In this document: positions 1 to 8,422 of the stretch, in pieces | Position numbering within the stretch: position 1 is the stretch's first letter | How the letters are laid out: every line of letters starts with the position of its first letter | Source of the DNA: GCA-2862585 sp965661345 | GTDB lineage: Bacteria; Bacteroidota; Bacteroidia; Flavobacteriales; UBA7312 | Direction: 5' to 3' | DNA: 64,000 nt | NCBI GenBank assembly: GCA_965661345.1 | Contig: CBFIDK010000007.1 | Coordinates: forward strand, 1 to 64,000 | Notes under the pieces: model-generated | Seen by the model: the letters and a program-made list of their open reading frames with translations, nothing else | Told to the model about the DNA's origin: nothing | Databases searched by the model: none | Program-made: the position numbers and the translations under genes

Positions 1-1
1 A

Positions 2-217
2 AAGGAATACTTTACAGTAGAGTTATTGGGCAATACAACTGATGAAGAATATACTTTTAAACTATTGGATTCAAGAGCGAGAGTACTGCGTGAGGCCAAG
101 TTCAATAATTCTTTGACAATAGAACGAAGAGATTTAGCGTCAGGAATATATTTTATTTTCATTGAAAAAGGAGCTGATAGTATCCGCAAAAAAATACTTT
201 TTAGTGACAAAAAATAG
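2..217 (+). CDS. C-terminal fragment of a T9SS-secreted protein (sorting domain)
   Basis: The frame is open from the window edge and ends at a TAG, so only the last 71 residues are seen and the real start lies outside. The fragment reads as a Por secretion tail: a strand ending in FTVELLG, then a KLLDSRARVLRE strand, SLTIERRDLASGIYFIFIE and a basic end (RKKILFSDKK). The spacing of LASGIYF and the short basic C-terminus are typical of type A sorting domains, which direct proteins through the type IX secretion system and are cleaved at the surface. The cargo part is not visible, so its function is unknown. A terminator follows at 246-280. Confidence 0.8.
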   Translation, partial: KEYFTVELLGNTTDEEYTFKLLDSRARVLREAKFNNSLTIERRDLASGIYFIFIEKGADSIRKKILFSDKK

Positions 218-245
218 CCTAAAGTATATCCAAAACATACATTTG

Positions 246-280
246 AAACACTCACAGAAATAATTGTGAGTGTTTTTTTT
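246..280 (+). terminator. Rho-independent terminator after the T9SS protein
   Basis: AAACACTCAC (246-255) pairs with GTGAGTGTTT (266-275) around a 10-nt loop, and the T-run continues to 280. It separates the upstream gene from the ribosomal operon promoter. Confidence 0.85.
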
Positions 281-303
281 ATGAAAAAAAGCCAAAATTC
301 TAT

Positions 304-332
304 TTGTTAGTTAATAAAAATGGTTAGATTTG
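304..332 (+). promoter_or_regulatory. Promoter of the ribosomal super-operon (-33 TTG, -7 TAGATTTG)
   Basis: TAGATTTG (325-332) is an exact match to the Bacteroidota -7 consensus TAnnTTTG, and TTG (304-306, within TTTG) lies 18 nt upstream as the -33 element. Transcription should begin near 336-337, giving a leader of about 43 nt before rpsL. CCCTA (337-341) and TAGGG (346-350) can form a small hairpin with an AAAA loop at the very 5' end of the mRNA. No other convincing promoter is seen across the 33 genes downstream. Confidence 0.75.
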
Positions 333-379
333 CACCCCCTAAAAATAGGGTTAGAACAAGAAATAAAACATGAAATAGT

Positions 380-754
380 ATGCCAACTATTCAACAATTA
401 GTAAGAAAAGGAAGGACTAAGATCACTAAAAAGTCCAAGTCTATAGCGTTAACAAGCTGCCCTCAAAGACGAGGAGTTTGTACGAGAGTTTATACAACTA
501 CACCTAAAAAACCAAACTCAGCAATGAGGAAGGTTGCTAGGGTAAGATTGACCAATGGAAACGAGGTCAATGCTTATATTGGTGGTGAAGGTCATAACTT
601 ACAAGAACACTCAATTGTGCTTGTAAGAGGTGGTAGAGTAAAGGATTTGCCAGGTGTGCGTTATCACATCGTGAGAGGTGCTTTAGATACTGCTGGTGTT
701 GACGGTAGAACTCAGCGAAGATCTAAGTATGGTACTAAACAACCAAAAAAATAA
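380..754 (+). CDS. rpsL: 30S ribosomal protein S12
   Basis: S12 sits at the decoding centre of the 30S subunit and acts in tRNA selection accuracy. The 124-residue protein has the usual family length. Lys43 in the TTPKKPNSA loop is the residue changed in many streptomycin-resistant bacteria, and here it is the wild-type lysine. The second conserved loop VKDLPGVRYH is also intact. It is the first gene of the operon, and rpsG follows after 25 nt. The sequence before the ATG is A/T-rich with no Shine-Dalgarno motif. Confidence 0.98.
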   Translation: MPTIQQLVRKGRTKITKKSKSIALTSCPQRRGVCTRVYTTTPKKPNSAMRKVARVRLTNGNEVNAYIGGEGHNLQEHSIVLVRGGRVKDLPGVRYHIVRGALDTAGVDGRTQRRSKYGTKQPKK

Positions 755-779
755 TTTAGCTTTTTAAGAACAGTATATA

Positions 780-1250
780 ATGAGAAAAAGTCCAGCTAAA
801 AAAAGAAGATTGTTGCCAGATGCAAAGTTTAACGACACTATGGTTACACAGTTCGTTAACAATATGATGTTAGACGGTAAGAAATCTACAGCATTCAAAA
901 TATTCTATGATGCACTTGAGACAGTTGAAACTCGTGTTGAAGATGTATCAGCTCTAGAAGTATGGAAGAAAGCAGTTGAAAACGTTACTCCAGCGGTTGA
1001 AGTAAGAAGCCGTAGAATTGGAGGAGCTACTTTTCAAATTCCGCAACCTATTAGAGACTCTAGAAAATTATCCATGGCTATGAAATGGATGATTGGTTAT
1101 GCTAGAAAAAGGAATGATAAAAGTATGAGTCAAAAATTAGCTGCTGAAATAGTTGCTGCATACAAGGAAGAAGGAGCCGCATTCAAGAAAAAACAAGATA
1201 CTCATAGAATGGCTGAGGCTAACAAAGCATTCTCACACTTTAGATTCTAA
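780..1250 (+). CDS. rpsG: 30S ribosomal protein S7
   Basis: S7 nucleates assembly of the 30S head and contacts E-site tRNA. The 156-residue protein starts MRKSPAKKRRLLPDAKFND and contains the conserved EVRSRRIGGATFQIP segment and the C-terminal KKQDTHRMAEANKAFSHFRF. It sits between rpsL and fusA as in the classic str operon, and fusA begins only 4 nt after its stop. The start is not preceded by a Shine-Dalgarno sequence. Confidence 0.98.
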   Translation: MRKSPAKKRRLLPDAKFNDTMVTQFVNNMMLDGKKSTAFKIFYDALETVETRVEDVSALEVWKKAVENVTPAVEVRSRRIGGATFQIPQPIRDSRKLSMAMKWMIGYARKRNDKSMSQKLAAEIVAAYKEEGAAFKKKQDTHRMAEANKAFSHFRF

Positions 1251-1254
1251 GAAA

Positions 1255-3366
1255 ATGGCAAAAAGAGATTTAACATATACAAGGAACATTGGTATTGCAG
1301 CTCACATTGACGCTGGTAAGACAACGACTACCGAGAGAATTTTATATTACGGTGGAGTAAGTCACAAGATTGGTGAAGTTCATGATGGTGCTGCGACTAT
1401 GGACTGGATGGAGCAAGAGCAAGAAAGAGGTATTACTATTACTTCAGCCGCTACTACTCTAAACTGGAACTACAGAGATGTTGATTACCATGTTAATATA
1501 ATTGATACTCCTGGTCACGTTGACTTTACAGTTGAAGTAAACCGTTCATTAAGAGTATTAGATGGTCTAGTATTCCTATTTAGTGCAGTTGATGGTGTAG
1601 AGCCTCAATCTGAAACTAACTGGAGACTAGCTGACAATTACAATGTACCTAGAATTGGATTCGTAAATAAAATGGATCGTCAAGGTGCTGACTTCTTAAA
1701 TGTATGTAAGCAAGTAAAAGAAATGCTTGGAAGTCATGCATTACCACTACAAATTCCAATTGGTAACGAAGATAACTTTAAAGGAGTTGTTGATTTAATC
1801 AACTTTAAAGGTATTGTTTGGAATGAAGAAGATATGGGAATGACTTTTGAAGAAATCGAAATTCCTGCTGATGTTATTGATGAAGCAAGAGACTATAGAG
1901 GAAAACTTCTAGAAGCAGTTGCTGAATTTGACGACACTCTACTTGAAAAGTATTTCGAAGATGAAAATTCATTAACTGAGAGAGAAATTCTTGATGCATT
2001 AAGACAAGCAACCATTGGTGGTAAGGTAATCCCAATGATGTGCGGTTCTGCCTTCAAAAACAAAGGTGTTCAGGCAATGTTAGATATGGTGATGGAAATT
2101 CTTCCTTCTCCTATTGATACAGAAGCTATTAAAGGAACTAACCCAAAAACAGAAGCGGAGGAGAGTAGAAAGCCATCTATAGATGAGCCGTTTGCAAGTT
2201 TAGCATTCAAAATTGCTACCGACCCTTATGTAGGAAGATTATGCTTTACAAGAGCTTACTCTGGCGTTCTTGAATCAGGTTCATATGTGTTAAATACAAG
2301 AACAAATAAGAAAGAACGTATTTCAAGAATTTTCCAAATGCATGCTAACAAGCAAAATCAAATTGACAGCCTTCAGGCTGGTGATATTGCAGCTTTAGCT
2401 GGATTTAAAGATATTAGAACGGGAGATACTCTATGTGCAGAAAATGCACCTATTGTGCTTGAATCAATGGATTTCCCAGATCCAGTTATCGGTATTGCTA
2501 TTGAGCCTAAAACTCAAAAGGATATGGATAAATTAGGTGTAGCACTTGGTAAGCTTGCCGAAGAAGATCCAACATTTACGGTAAAAACTGATGAAGATTC
2601 AGGTCAAACTATCATTTCTGGTATGGGTGAATTACACCTTGATATCATTATTGATCGTTTGAAAAGAGAATTTGGTGTTGAATGTAATCAAGGTGCTCCA
2701 AAAGTAGCATACAAAGAAACGATTACTGCATCTGTTACAACTCGTGAAACATATAAGAAACAATCGGGTGGTAGAGGTAAATTTGCGGATATGCAATTTG
2801 AACTTTCACCAGTTGATGAAGATTTCGAAGGCGATGGATTACAGTTTGTAGACCAAATTAAAGGTGGTTCAATTCCAAAAGAATTTATCCCTGCAATTGA
2901 GAAAGGTTTCAAACAAGCAATGCAGAATGGTGTTTTAGCAGGCTATGAGGTTGACACATTAAAAGTTAGACTATTTGATGGTTCTTTCCATGATGTGGAT
3001 TCTGATCAATTATCGTTTGAGATATGTGCTAAGCTAGCATTTAAAAATGCATGTAAGCAAGCGAACCCTGTATTGCTAGAGCCAATTATGAAAGTTGAAG
3101 TCGTTACTCCTGAACAAAACATGGGTGATGTTGTAGCTGACCTTAACAGAAGAAGAGGTATAATGCAAGGTATGGATTCAAGAAATGGTGCAGAAGTTGT
3201 TAAAGCTAACGTTCCACTTTCTGAAATGTTTGGATATGTAACGACTTTGAGAACAATTACATCTGGTAGAGCAACATCTACTATGGAATTTGCTCATTTT
3301 GCAGAATGTCCTAGGAACGTTTCTGATGCAGTAATTGCCGAAGTAAAAGGAATAAAACAAGCATAA
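1255..3366 (+). CDS. fusA: Translation elongation factor G
   Basis: EF-G is the GTPase that drives translocation of tRNA and mRNA on the ribosome. The ATG at 1255, 4 nt after the rpsG stop, gives MAKRDLTYTRNIGIAAHIDAGKT and a 703-residue protein, the usual length. A longer reading back into rpsG is rejected because it only overlaps that gene out of frame. GTPase motifs are visible: G1 AHIDAGKT (16-23), G2 RGITI (58-62), G3 DTPGH (84-88) and G4 NKMD (138-141). Domains II-V follow. Many str operons have tuf next, but here rpsJ follows directly. Confidence 0.98.
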   Translation: MAKRDLTYTRNIGIAAHIDAGKTTTTERILYYGGVSHKIGEVHDGAATMDWMEQEQERGITITSAATTLNWNYRDVDYHVNIIDTPGHVDFTVEVNRSLRVLDGLVFLFSAVDGVEPQSETNWRLADNYNVPRIGFVNKMDRQGADFLNVCKQVKEMLGSHALPLQIPIGNEDNFKGVVDLINFKGIVWNEEDMGMTFEEIEIPADVIDEARDYRGKLLEAVAEFDDTLLEKYFEDENSLTEREILDALRQATIGGKVIPMMCGSAFKNKGVQAMLDMVMEILPSPIDTEAIKGTNPKTEAEESRKPSIDEPFASLAFKIATDPYVGRLCFTRAYSGVLESGSYVLNTRTNKKERISRIFQMHANKQNQIDSLQAGDIAALAGFKDIRTGDTLCAENAPIVLESMDFPDPVIGIAIEPKTQKDMDKLGVALGKLAEEDPTFTVKTDEDSGQTIISGMGELHLDIIIDRLKREFGVECNQGAPKVAYKETITASVTTRETYKKQSGGRGKFADMQFELSPVDEDFEGDGLQFVDQIKGGSIPKEFIPAIEKGFKQAMQNGVLAGYEVDTLKVRLFDGSFHDVDSDQLSFEICAKLAFKNACKQANPVLLEPIMKVEVVTPEQNMGDVVADLNRRRGIMQGMDSRNGAEVVKANVPLSEMFGYVTTLRTITSGRATSTMEFAHFAECPRNVSDAVIAEVKGIKQA

Positions 3367-3378
3367 ATTCATTAAATA

Positions 3379-3684
3379 ATGAGTCAAAAAATAAGAATCA
3401 AGCTTCAATCGTATGATCACAATCTAGTGGACAAGTCTGCTGAGAAGATCGTAAAAACTGTTAAGTCAGCTGGTGCTGTAGTAAGTGGACCAATTCCATT
3501 ACCAACACACAAGCGTATATACACGGTTTTACGTTCACCTCACGTAAACAAAAAGTCTAGAGAGCAATTTCAATTGTGCGCTCATAAAAGATTGATGGAT
3601 ATTTATTCTTCATCATCTAATACCATCGATGCATTGATGAAATTAGAGCTTCCAAGTGGAGTTGATGTTGAAATAAAAGTGTGA
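3379..3684 (+). CDS. rpsJ: 30S ribosomal protein S10
   Basis: S10 is a component of the 30S head and, as NusE, a partner of NusB in transcription antitermination. The 101-residue protein begins MSQKIRIKLQSYDHNLVDKS and has the typical PLPTHKRIYTVLRSPHVNKKSREQF loop. It follows fusA after 12 nt with no terminator, so the str and S10 operons are joined here. rplC starts 33 nt downstream. Confidence 0.98.
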   Translation: MSQKIRIKLQSYDHNLVDKSAEKIVKTVKSAGAVVSGPIPLPTHKRIYTVLRSPHVNKKSREQFQLCAHKRLMDIYSSSSNTIDALMKLELPSGVDVEIKV

Positions 3685-3717
3685 TAGTTTAAATAAGAAA
3701 ACTAAAAGACAATAAAA

Positions 3718-4335
3718 ATGTCAGGAATAATTGGAAAAAAAGTAGGTATGACCAGCATTTATGATGCTAATGGAAAAAACATTCCATGCACCATTATTGA
3801 AGCTGGACCATGCGTAATTACTCAGGTTAAGACCCCTGAGACGGATGGTTACAGTGCCTTACAGCTTGGTTTCGAAGACCAAAAAGAAAGTAGAGTTAAC
3901 AAACCTGAAATGGGTCATTTCAATAAATCTAAATCTTCTCCTAAGAAAAAATTAGTTGAATTTAGAGACTTTGAAGGTGAATATAATTTAGGAGACTCAA
4001 TATCAGTTGATATTTTCGAAGAAGGAGAATATGTAGATGTTGCCGGTACTTCTAAAGGTAAAGGTTTTCAGGGTGTTGTTAAAAGATACAACTTTAGAGG
4101 AGTAGGAGACGCTACTCACGGACAGCACAACAGAATGCGTGCCCCAGGATCTATTGGTGCAGCATCTTACCCTGCTAGAGTATTCAAAGGAATGAGAATG
4201 GCTGGCCAAATGGGTAACAAAAGAGTAAAAGAAACTAACCTTATGGTAGTGAAAGTTTTTCCTGAAAAGAACTTATTAGTTGTTAAAGGAGCTGTGCCAG
4301 GAGCAAAGAATTCATACGTAATTATTGAGAAATAA
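3718..4335 (+). CDS. rplC: 50S ribosomal protein L3
   Basis: L3 is an early assembly protein of the 50S subunit whose long loop reaches the peptidyl-transferase centre. The 205-residue protein begins MSGIIGKKVGMTSIYD and includes GTSKGKGFQGVVKRYNF and FKGMRMAGQMG. The loop reads GSIGAASYP, where E. coli L3 has GSIGQ with a methylated glutamine, so that modification site is absent. Its TAA overlaps the rplD ATG by one base (TAATG), which suggests translational coupling. Confidence 0.98.
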   Translation: MSGIIGKKVGMTSIYDANGKNIPCTIIEAGPCVITQVKTPETDGYSALQLGFEDQKESRVNKPEMGHFNKSKSSPKKKLVEFRDFEGEYNLGDSISVDIFEEGEYVDVAGTSKGKGFQGVVKRYNFRGVGDATHGQHNRMRAPGSIGAASYPARVFKGMRMAGQMGNKRVKETNLMVVKVFPEKNLLVVKGAVPGAKNSYVIIEK

Positions 4336-4961
4336 TGGAATTAGCAGTATATAACATAAGTGGAAAAAAGACTTCCAAAAAGGTGAAGTTAAACAAAGAT
4401 ATATTTGGTGTTGAACCTAATAACCACGCCGTTTATCTTGACGTTAAGCAGTTTTTAGCAAATCAGCGTCAGGGTACTCATAAGGCAAAAGAAAGAGGTG
4501 AAATCACTGGATCTACTAGAAAAATTAAAAAGCAGAAAGGTACTGGTACCGCTCGTGCTGGTTCAATCAAAAACCCATTATTCAGAAGTGGTGGTAGAGT
4601 ATTTGGCCCACAACCAAGAGATTATGGCTTCAAATTGAACAAAAAGCTAAAAAGAGTAGCTCGTATTTCTGCATTGTCTCAGATGGCAAAAGATAAAAAC
4701 ATTACTGTATTAGAAGATTTCAATTTTGACTCTCCTAAAACTAAGCAGTATCTTGAAATGCTATCAAATTTCGACTTAAATGGAAAGAAAACACTTTTGA
4801 TTTTGGATAAGCCAAACAAAAACATTTATCTATCCGCTAGAAATTTAGAAAAGACACACATTACAACTTCAACAAATTTGAATACTTACCAAATAATGAA
4901 TGCTGGTAATATTCTTATGGTTGAAAGTTCTGTTAAAGAAATTGAAAACATTTTAAGTTAA
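4335..4961 (+). CDS. rplD: 50S ribosomal protein L4
   Basis: L4 lines the peptide exit tunnel and is an assembly initiator. The 208-residue protein contains the tunnel loop region KKQKGTGTARAGSIKNPLFRSGGRVFGP. It starts on the base shared with the rplC stop, and rplW follows 4 nt after its stop. In E. coli L4 represses its own operon through the S10 leader. No comparable leader is visible here because the operon starts upstream at rpsL. Confidence 0.97.
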   Translation: MELAVYNISGKKTSKKVKLNKDIFGVEPNNHAVYLDVKQFLANQRQGTHKAKERGEITGSTRKIKKQKGTGTARAGSIKNPLFRSGGRVFGPQPRDYGFKLNKKLKRVARISALSQMAKDKNITVLEDFNFDSPKTKQYLEMLSNFDLNGKKTLLILDKPNKNIYLSARNLEKTHITTSTNLNTYQIMNAGNILMVESSVKEIENILS

Positions 4962-4965
4962 GACG

Positions 4966-5256
4966 ATGAGTATTTTAATAAAACCTATCATAACAGAAAA
5001 AATGACGGCCGCGAGCGAAGAGTTTAATCGCTACGGATTTGTTGTTGATAGAACTGCAAACAAAATTCAAATAAAGGGAGCAGTTGAAGAAGCGTATGGT
5101 GTTACGGTTGATTCTGTAAGAACCATGAATTACGCTGGTAAATCTAAAAGTCGTTTTACTAAAGCAGGAGTAATCAGCGGACGTACAAACCACTTTAAGA
5201 AAGCTATTGTACAGCTTGCTGATGGAGATACTATTGATTTTTATAGCAACATCTAA
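4966..5256 (+). CDS. rplW: 50S ribosomal protein L23
   Basis: L23 forms the rim of the exit tunnel where trigger factor and SRP dock. The 96-residue protein opens with MSILIKPIITEKMT and has the NKIQIKGAVEEAYGVTVDSVRTMN core. Length and position between rplD and rplB fit the family. Confidence 0.97.
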   Translation: MSILIKPIITEKMTAASEEFNRYGFVVDRTANKIQIKGAVEEAYGVTVDSVRTMNYAGKSKSRFTKAGVISGRTNHFKKAIVQLADGDTIDFYSNI

Positions 5257-5268
5257 TAAATATATAAG

Positions 5269-6096
5269 ATGGGATTAAGAAAACTAAAACCAACCACACC
5301 TGGACAACGTTTCAAAGTAGTAAATGACTTTGAACAGTTGACTACTGGAAATAAACCAGAGAAGTCTTTGATTTCTAAAAAATCAAAATCAGGTGGTAGA
5401 AACAATACAGGTAAAATGACTATGCGCTATTCGGGTGGTGGTCACAAGAAAAGATACCGTGTTATTGATTTTAAAAGAAATAAGTTTGGAATACCAGCAG
5501 TTGTAAGTACAATTGAGTATGATCCAAACAGAACAGCATTCATTGCCTTATTAAACTATGTAGACGGTGAAAAGAGATATATCGTTTGCCCTAACGGTTT
5601 AAAAGTAGGTCAGACTGTAGTTTCTGGAAAAGATGCTGCTCCTGAAGTTGGTAATGCTTTATACCTTTCAGATATTCCATTAGGTGCAACAATTCACAAT
5701 GTTGAGTTAAGACCTGGTCAAGGTGGAGTACTTGTAAGAAGTGCTGGTGCATATGCACAGCTTATGGCTCGTGACGGAAAGTATGCTATTATCAAATTAG
5801 CTTCAGGTGAAGTTAGAATGATTTTACAAACTTGTTTAGCGACCATGGGTACTGTTTCAAATTCAGAGCATAGTTTACAAAACTCTGGTAAAGCAGGTCG
5901 TAGCCGTTGGTTAGGAAGAAGACCAAGAACTAGACCAGTAGCGATGAACCCTGTTGATCACCCGATGGGCGGTGGTGAAGGTAGAGCATCTGGTGGTCAT
6001 CCAAGATCAAGAAAAGGTATACCAGCTAAAGGTTACAAAACTCGTGCGAAGAAAAATAACTCTAACATTTACATAGTCGAAAGACGAAAAAAATAA
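5269..6096 (+). CDS. rplB: 50S ribosomal protein L2
   Basis: L2 is needed for subunit association and peptidyl-transferase activity. At 275 residues it has the usual length. The conserved C-terminal loop HPMGGGEGRASGGHPRS, which contains the histidine important for activity, is intact, as is the zinc-free GRNNTGKMTMRYSGGGHKKRYR region. It lies 12 nt after rplW, and rpsS follows after 8 nt. Confidence 0.98.
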   Translation: MGLRKLKPTTPGQRFKVVNDFEQLTTGNKPEKSLISKKSKSGGRNNTGKMTMRYSGGGHKKRYRVIDFKRNKFGIPAVVSTIEYDPNRTAFIALLNYVDGEKRYIVCPNGLKVGQTVVSGKDAAPEVGNALYLSDIPLGATIHNVELRPGQGGVLVRSAGAYAQLMARDGKYAIIKLASGEVRMILQTCLATMGTVSNSEHSLQNSGKAGRSRWLGRRPRTRPVAMNPVDHPMGGGEGRASGGHPRSRKGIPAKGYKTRAKKNNSNIYIVERRKK

Positions 6097-6104
6097 TTTA
6101 GATT

Positions 6105-6374
6105 ATGGCTAGATCATTAAAAAAAGGTCCATATATACACTTCAAACTTCAGAAAAAAGTTGAAGACAATGTTTCCTCTGGAAAAAATAATGTTATCAAA
6201 ACTTGGTCACGTTCGTCAATGATATCACCAGATTTCGTTGGACAAACAATTGCCGTTCATAATGGACGTCAATTTATTCCTGTCTTCGTCACTGAAAACA
6301 TGGTAGGACACAAGTTAGGTGAATTCTCTCCAACTAGAACGTTTAGAGGCCATTCTGGTAACAAGAAAAAATAA
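6105..6374 (+). CDS. rpsS: 30S ribosomal protein S19
   Basis: S19 lies in the 30S head and contacts S13 and A-site tRNA. The 89-residue protein begins MARSLKKGPYIHFKLQKKV and contains the motif HNGRQFIPVFVTENMVGHKLGEFSPTR, diagnostic of the family. It is followed after 5 nt by rplV. Confidence 0.98.
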   Translation: MARSLKKGPYIHFKLQKKVEDNVSSGKNNVIKTWSRSSMISPDFVGQTIAVHNGRQFIPVFVTENMVGHKLGEFSPTRTFRGHSGNKKK

Positions 6375-6379
6375 TTGAA

Positions 6380-6793
6380 ATGGGAGTAAGAAAAAGAAAT
6401 ACAGCTCAAGAATTAAAGGAGGCAAGAAAAAATACTGCCTTTGCTAAGCTTAACAATTGCCCTACATCTCCAAGAAAAATGAGATTAGTTGCTGATATCA
6501 TTAGAGGCGAGGATGTTGAGAAAGCATTAAACATTTTAAAATTCAACGCCAAAGAAGCTTCGGGTAGATTAGAGAAATTATTATTGTCTGCCATAGCAAA
6601 TTGGGAATCTAAAAATGAAGGTGCTAAAATTGAAGATAGTAACCTCTTTGTTAAAGAAATTACTGTTGACAGTGGTAGAATGTTAAAACGTGTTCAGCCT
6701 GCACCACAAGGTCGTGCACACAGAATTAGAAAAAGATCTAATCATGTTACCCTCGTATTAGGAAGTAGAACACAAGAAAACCAAGATTCATAA
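6380..6793 (+). CDS. rplV: 50S ribosomal protein L22
   Basis: L22 spans the 50S subunit and its hairpin narrows the exit tunnel (the macrolide region). The 137-residue protein carries an N-terminal extension of about 20 residues (MGVRKRNTAQELKEARK) before the usual core. The core includes NNCPTSPRKMRLVADIIRG and the RVQPAPQGRAHRIRKRSNH hairpin. Its stop overlaps the rpsC ATG by one base. Confidence 0.97.
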   Translation: MGVRKRNTAQELKEARKNTAFAKLNNCPTSPRKMRLVADIIRGEDVEKALNILKFNAKEASGRLEKLLLSAIANWESKNEGAKIEDSNLFVKEITVDSGRMLKRVQPAPQGRAHRIRKRSNHVTLVLGSRTQENQDS

Positions 6794-7503
6794 TGGGACA
6801 AAAAACAAATCCAATAGGCAATAGACTAGGATACATCAAAGGATGGGATTCTAACTGGTATGGTGGAAGAAACTACGGTGATAAGATAGCTGAAGACAGC
6901 AAAATCCGTCAGTACGTAGGCGTAAGACTTTCTAATGCTAGTGTTGCCAGAGTAGTAATTGAAAGAACTCTTAAGATGGTAACTGTTACCATTCATACCG
7001 CAAGACCTGGTATTATTATTGGTAAAGGTGGGCAAGAAGTAGATAAGCTAAGAGAGGAACTTAAGAAAATCACTAAAAAAGAAGTTCAAATAAATATTTA
7101 CGAAGTAAAACGTCCAGAACTTGACGCAACTTTAGTAGCAGCTAGTATTGCTCGTCAAATAGAAGGAAGAATTTCTTTTCGTCGTGCCATTAAAATGGCT
7201 GTTGCTGGCACCATGAGAATGGGTGCCGAAGGAATTAAAGTAAAAATTTCTGGTCGATTGAATGGTGCTGAAATGGCTCGTTCAGAAATGTTTAAAGACG
7301 GAAGAACGCCACTACACACTTTTAGAGCTGATATTGATTACGCTCTTGAAGAAGCACATACTACATACGGTAGAATTGGTATCAAAGTATGGATATGTAA
7401 AGGTGAAGTTTACGGAGTAAGAGATTTATCGCCAAACGTTGGTTTGTCTAACAAACCAAATGGAGGTAAAACTGGTGGTAAATTTAAGAGAAAAAGAAAA
7501 TAA
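6793..7503 (+). CDS. rpsC: 30S ribosomal protein S3
   Basis: S3 forms the mRNA entry channel with S4 and S5. The 236-residue protein begins MGQKTNPIGNRLGYIKGWDS. It has a KH RNA-binding domain (ARPGIIIGKGGQEVDKLREEL) and the S3 C-terminal domain (RMGAEGIKVKISGRLNGAEMARSE with the conserved GRTPLHTFRADIDY nearby). The C-terminus is basic. It starts on the TAATG shared with rplV. Confidence 0.98.
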   Translation: MGQKTNPIGNRLGYIKGWDSNWYGGRNYGDKIAEDSKIRQYVGVRLSNASVARVVIERTLKMVTVTIHTARPGIIIGKGGQEVDKLREELKKITKKEVQINIYEVKRPELDATLVAASIARQIEGRISFRRAIKMAVAGTMRMGAEGIKVKISGRLNGAEMARSEMFKDGRTPLHTFRADIDYALEEAHTTYGRIGIKVWICKGEVYGVRDLSPNVGLSNKPNGGKTGGKFKRKRK

Positions 7504-7525
7504 TTTAGTTAAAGCGTAATAAGAT

Positions 7526-7948
7526 ATGTTACAGCCAAAGAAGACAAAATTTAGAAAGATGCAAAAGGGCCGAATGAAAGGTAACGCCCAAAGAGGTCAC
7601 CAGTTGGCTTTCGGATCTTTCGGAATAAAAGCATTAGAAGAAACGTGGATTACTTCACGTCAAATTGAAGCTGCTCGTATTGCTGTTACCCGTTATATGA
7701 AGAGGCAAGGTCAAGTATGGATACGTATTTTTCCAGATAAGCCTGTAACTTCAAAACCAGCAGAGGTAAGAATGGGTAAAGGTAAGGGAGCTCCTGATTA
7801 TTGGGCTGCAGTTGTAAGACCTGGTAGAGTACTTTTCGAATGTGAAGGAGTATCTCACGAAGTAGCTCAAGAAGCTTTACGTCTAGCTGCACAGAAATTA
7901 CCAATCAAAACAAAATTTGTCGTTCGTAGAGATTACGTTGAGGCTTAA
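7526..7948 (+). CDS. rplP: 50S ribosomal protein L16
   Basis: L16 helps organise the A-site tRNA binding region of the 50S subunit. The 140-residue protein begins MLQPKKTKFRKMQKGRMKGNAQRG and contains RQIEAARIAVTRYMKRQGQVWIRIFPDKPVTSKPAEVRMGKGKG, matching the family in order and length. It precedes rpmC by 10 nt. Confidence 0.98.
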   Translation: MLQPKKTKFRKMQKGRMKGNAQRGHQLAFGSFGIKALEETWITSRQIEAARIAVTRYMKRQGQVWIRIFPDKPVTSKPAEVRMGKGKGAPDYWAAVVRPGRVLFECEGVSHEVAQEALRLAAQKLPIKTKFVVRRDYVEA

Positions 7949-7958
7949 AAATATAGTA

Positions 7959-8162
7959 ATGAAACAATCAGTAATTAAAGAAAAGACAACTAACGAACTC
8001 GAAGATCTTTTAGAATCTGAGAAAGCTCGTTTAGAAAAAATGAGAGTAAACCACATGGTGTCTCCTTTAGAGAACCCAAAGCAAATTACTTTCGCAAGAA
8101 AAACTGTAGCTAGAATTCTAACTGAGTTGAAATCTAGAGATTTAAACGAAGTTCAAAACTAA
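7959..8162 (+). CDS. rpmC: 50S ribosomal protein L29
   Basis: L29 sits beside L23 at the exit tunnel. The start at the ATG at 7959 gives 67 residues beginning MKQSVIKEKTTNELEDLL. A reading starting 42 nt earlier would overlap rplP and add residues foreign to the family, so it is rejected. The helical-hairpin pattern and the RKTVARILTELKSR end fit L29. Confidence 0.95.
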   Translation: MKQSVIKEKTTNELEDLLESEKARLEKMRVNHMVSPLENPKQITFARKTVARILTELKSRDLNEVQN

Positions 8163-8169
8163 TAAGGAA

Positions 8170-8421
8170 ATGAGAAACCTCAGAAAGGAAAGAATAGGTG
8201 TTGTAACTAGTGACAAAATGGACAAGTCTGTTGTTGTGTCGGTTACAAGAAGAGAAAAGCACCCTCTCTATGGAAAGTTTGTTATGAAAACAAGCAAGTT
8301 TACTGCTCATGATGAAAAAAATGAATGTAATCCTGGAGATACAGTAAAAATTATGGAAACCCGTCCAATTAGCAAAAACAAATGTTGGAGGTTAGTTGAA
8401 ATTATAGAAAGAGCTAAGTAA
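8170..8421 (+). CDS. rpsQ: 30S ribosomal protein S17
   Basis: S17 is a primary 16S rRNA binder with an OB fold. The 83-residue protein reads MRNLRKERIGVVTSDKMDKSVVV, then RREKHPLYGKFVMKTSKFTAHDEKNECNPGDTV and METRPISKNKCWRLVEI, the standard order of family motifs. It lies 7 nt after rpmC and 1 nt before rplN. Confidence 0.98.
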   Translation: MRNLRKERIGVVTSDKMDKSVVVSVTRREKHPLYGKFVMKTSKFTAHDEKNECNPGDTVKIMETRPISKNKCWRLVEIIERAK

Positions 8422-8422
8422 A

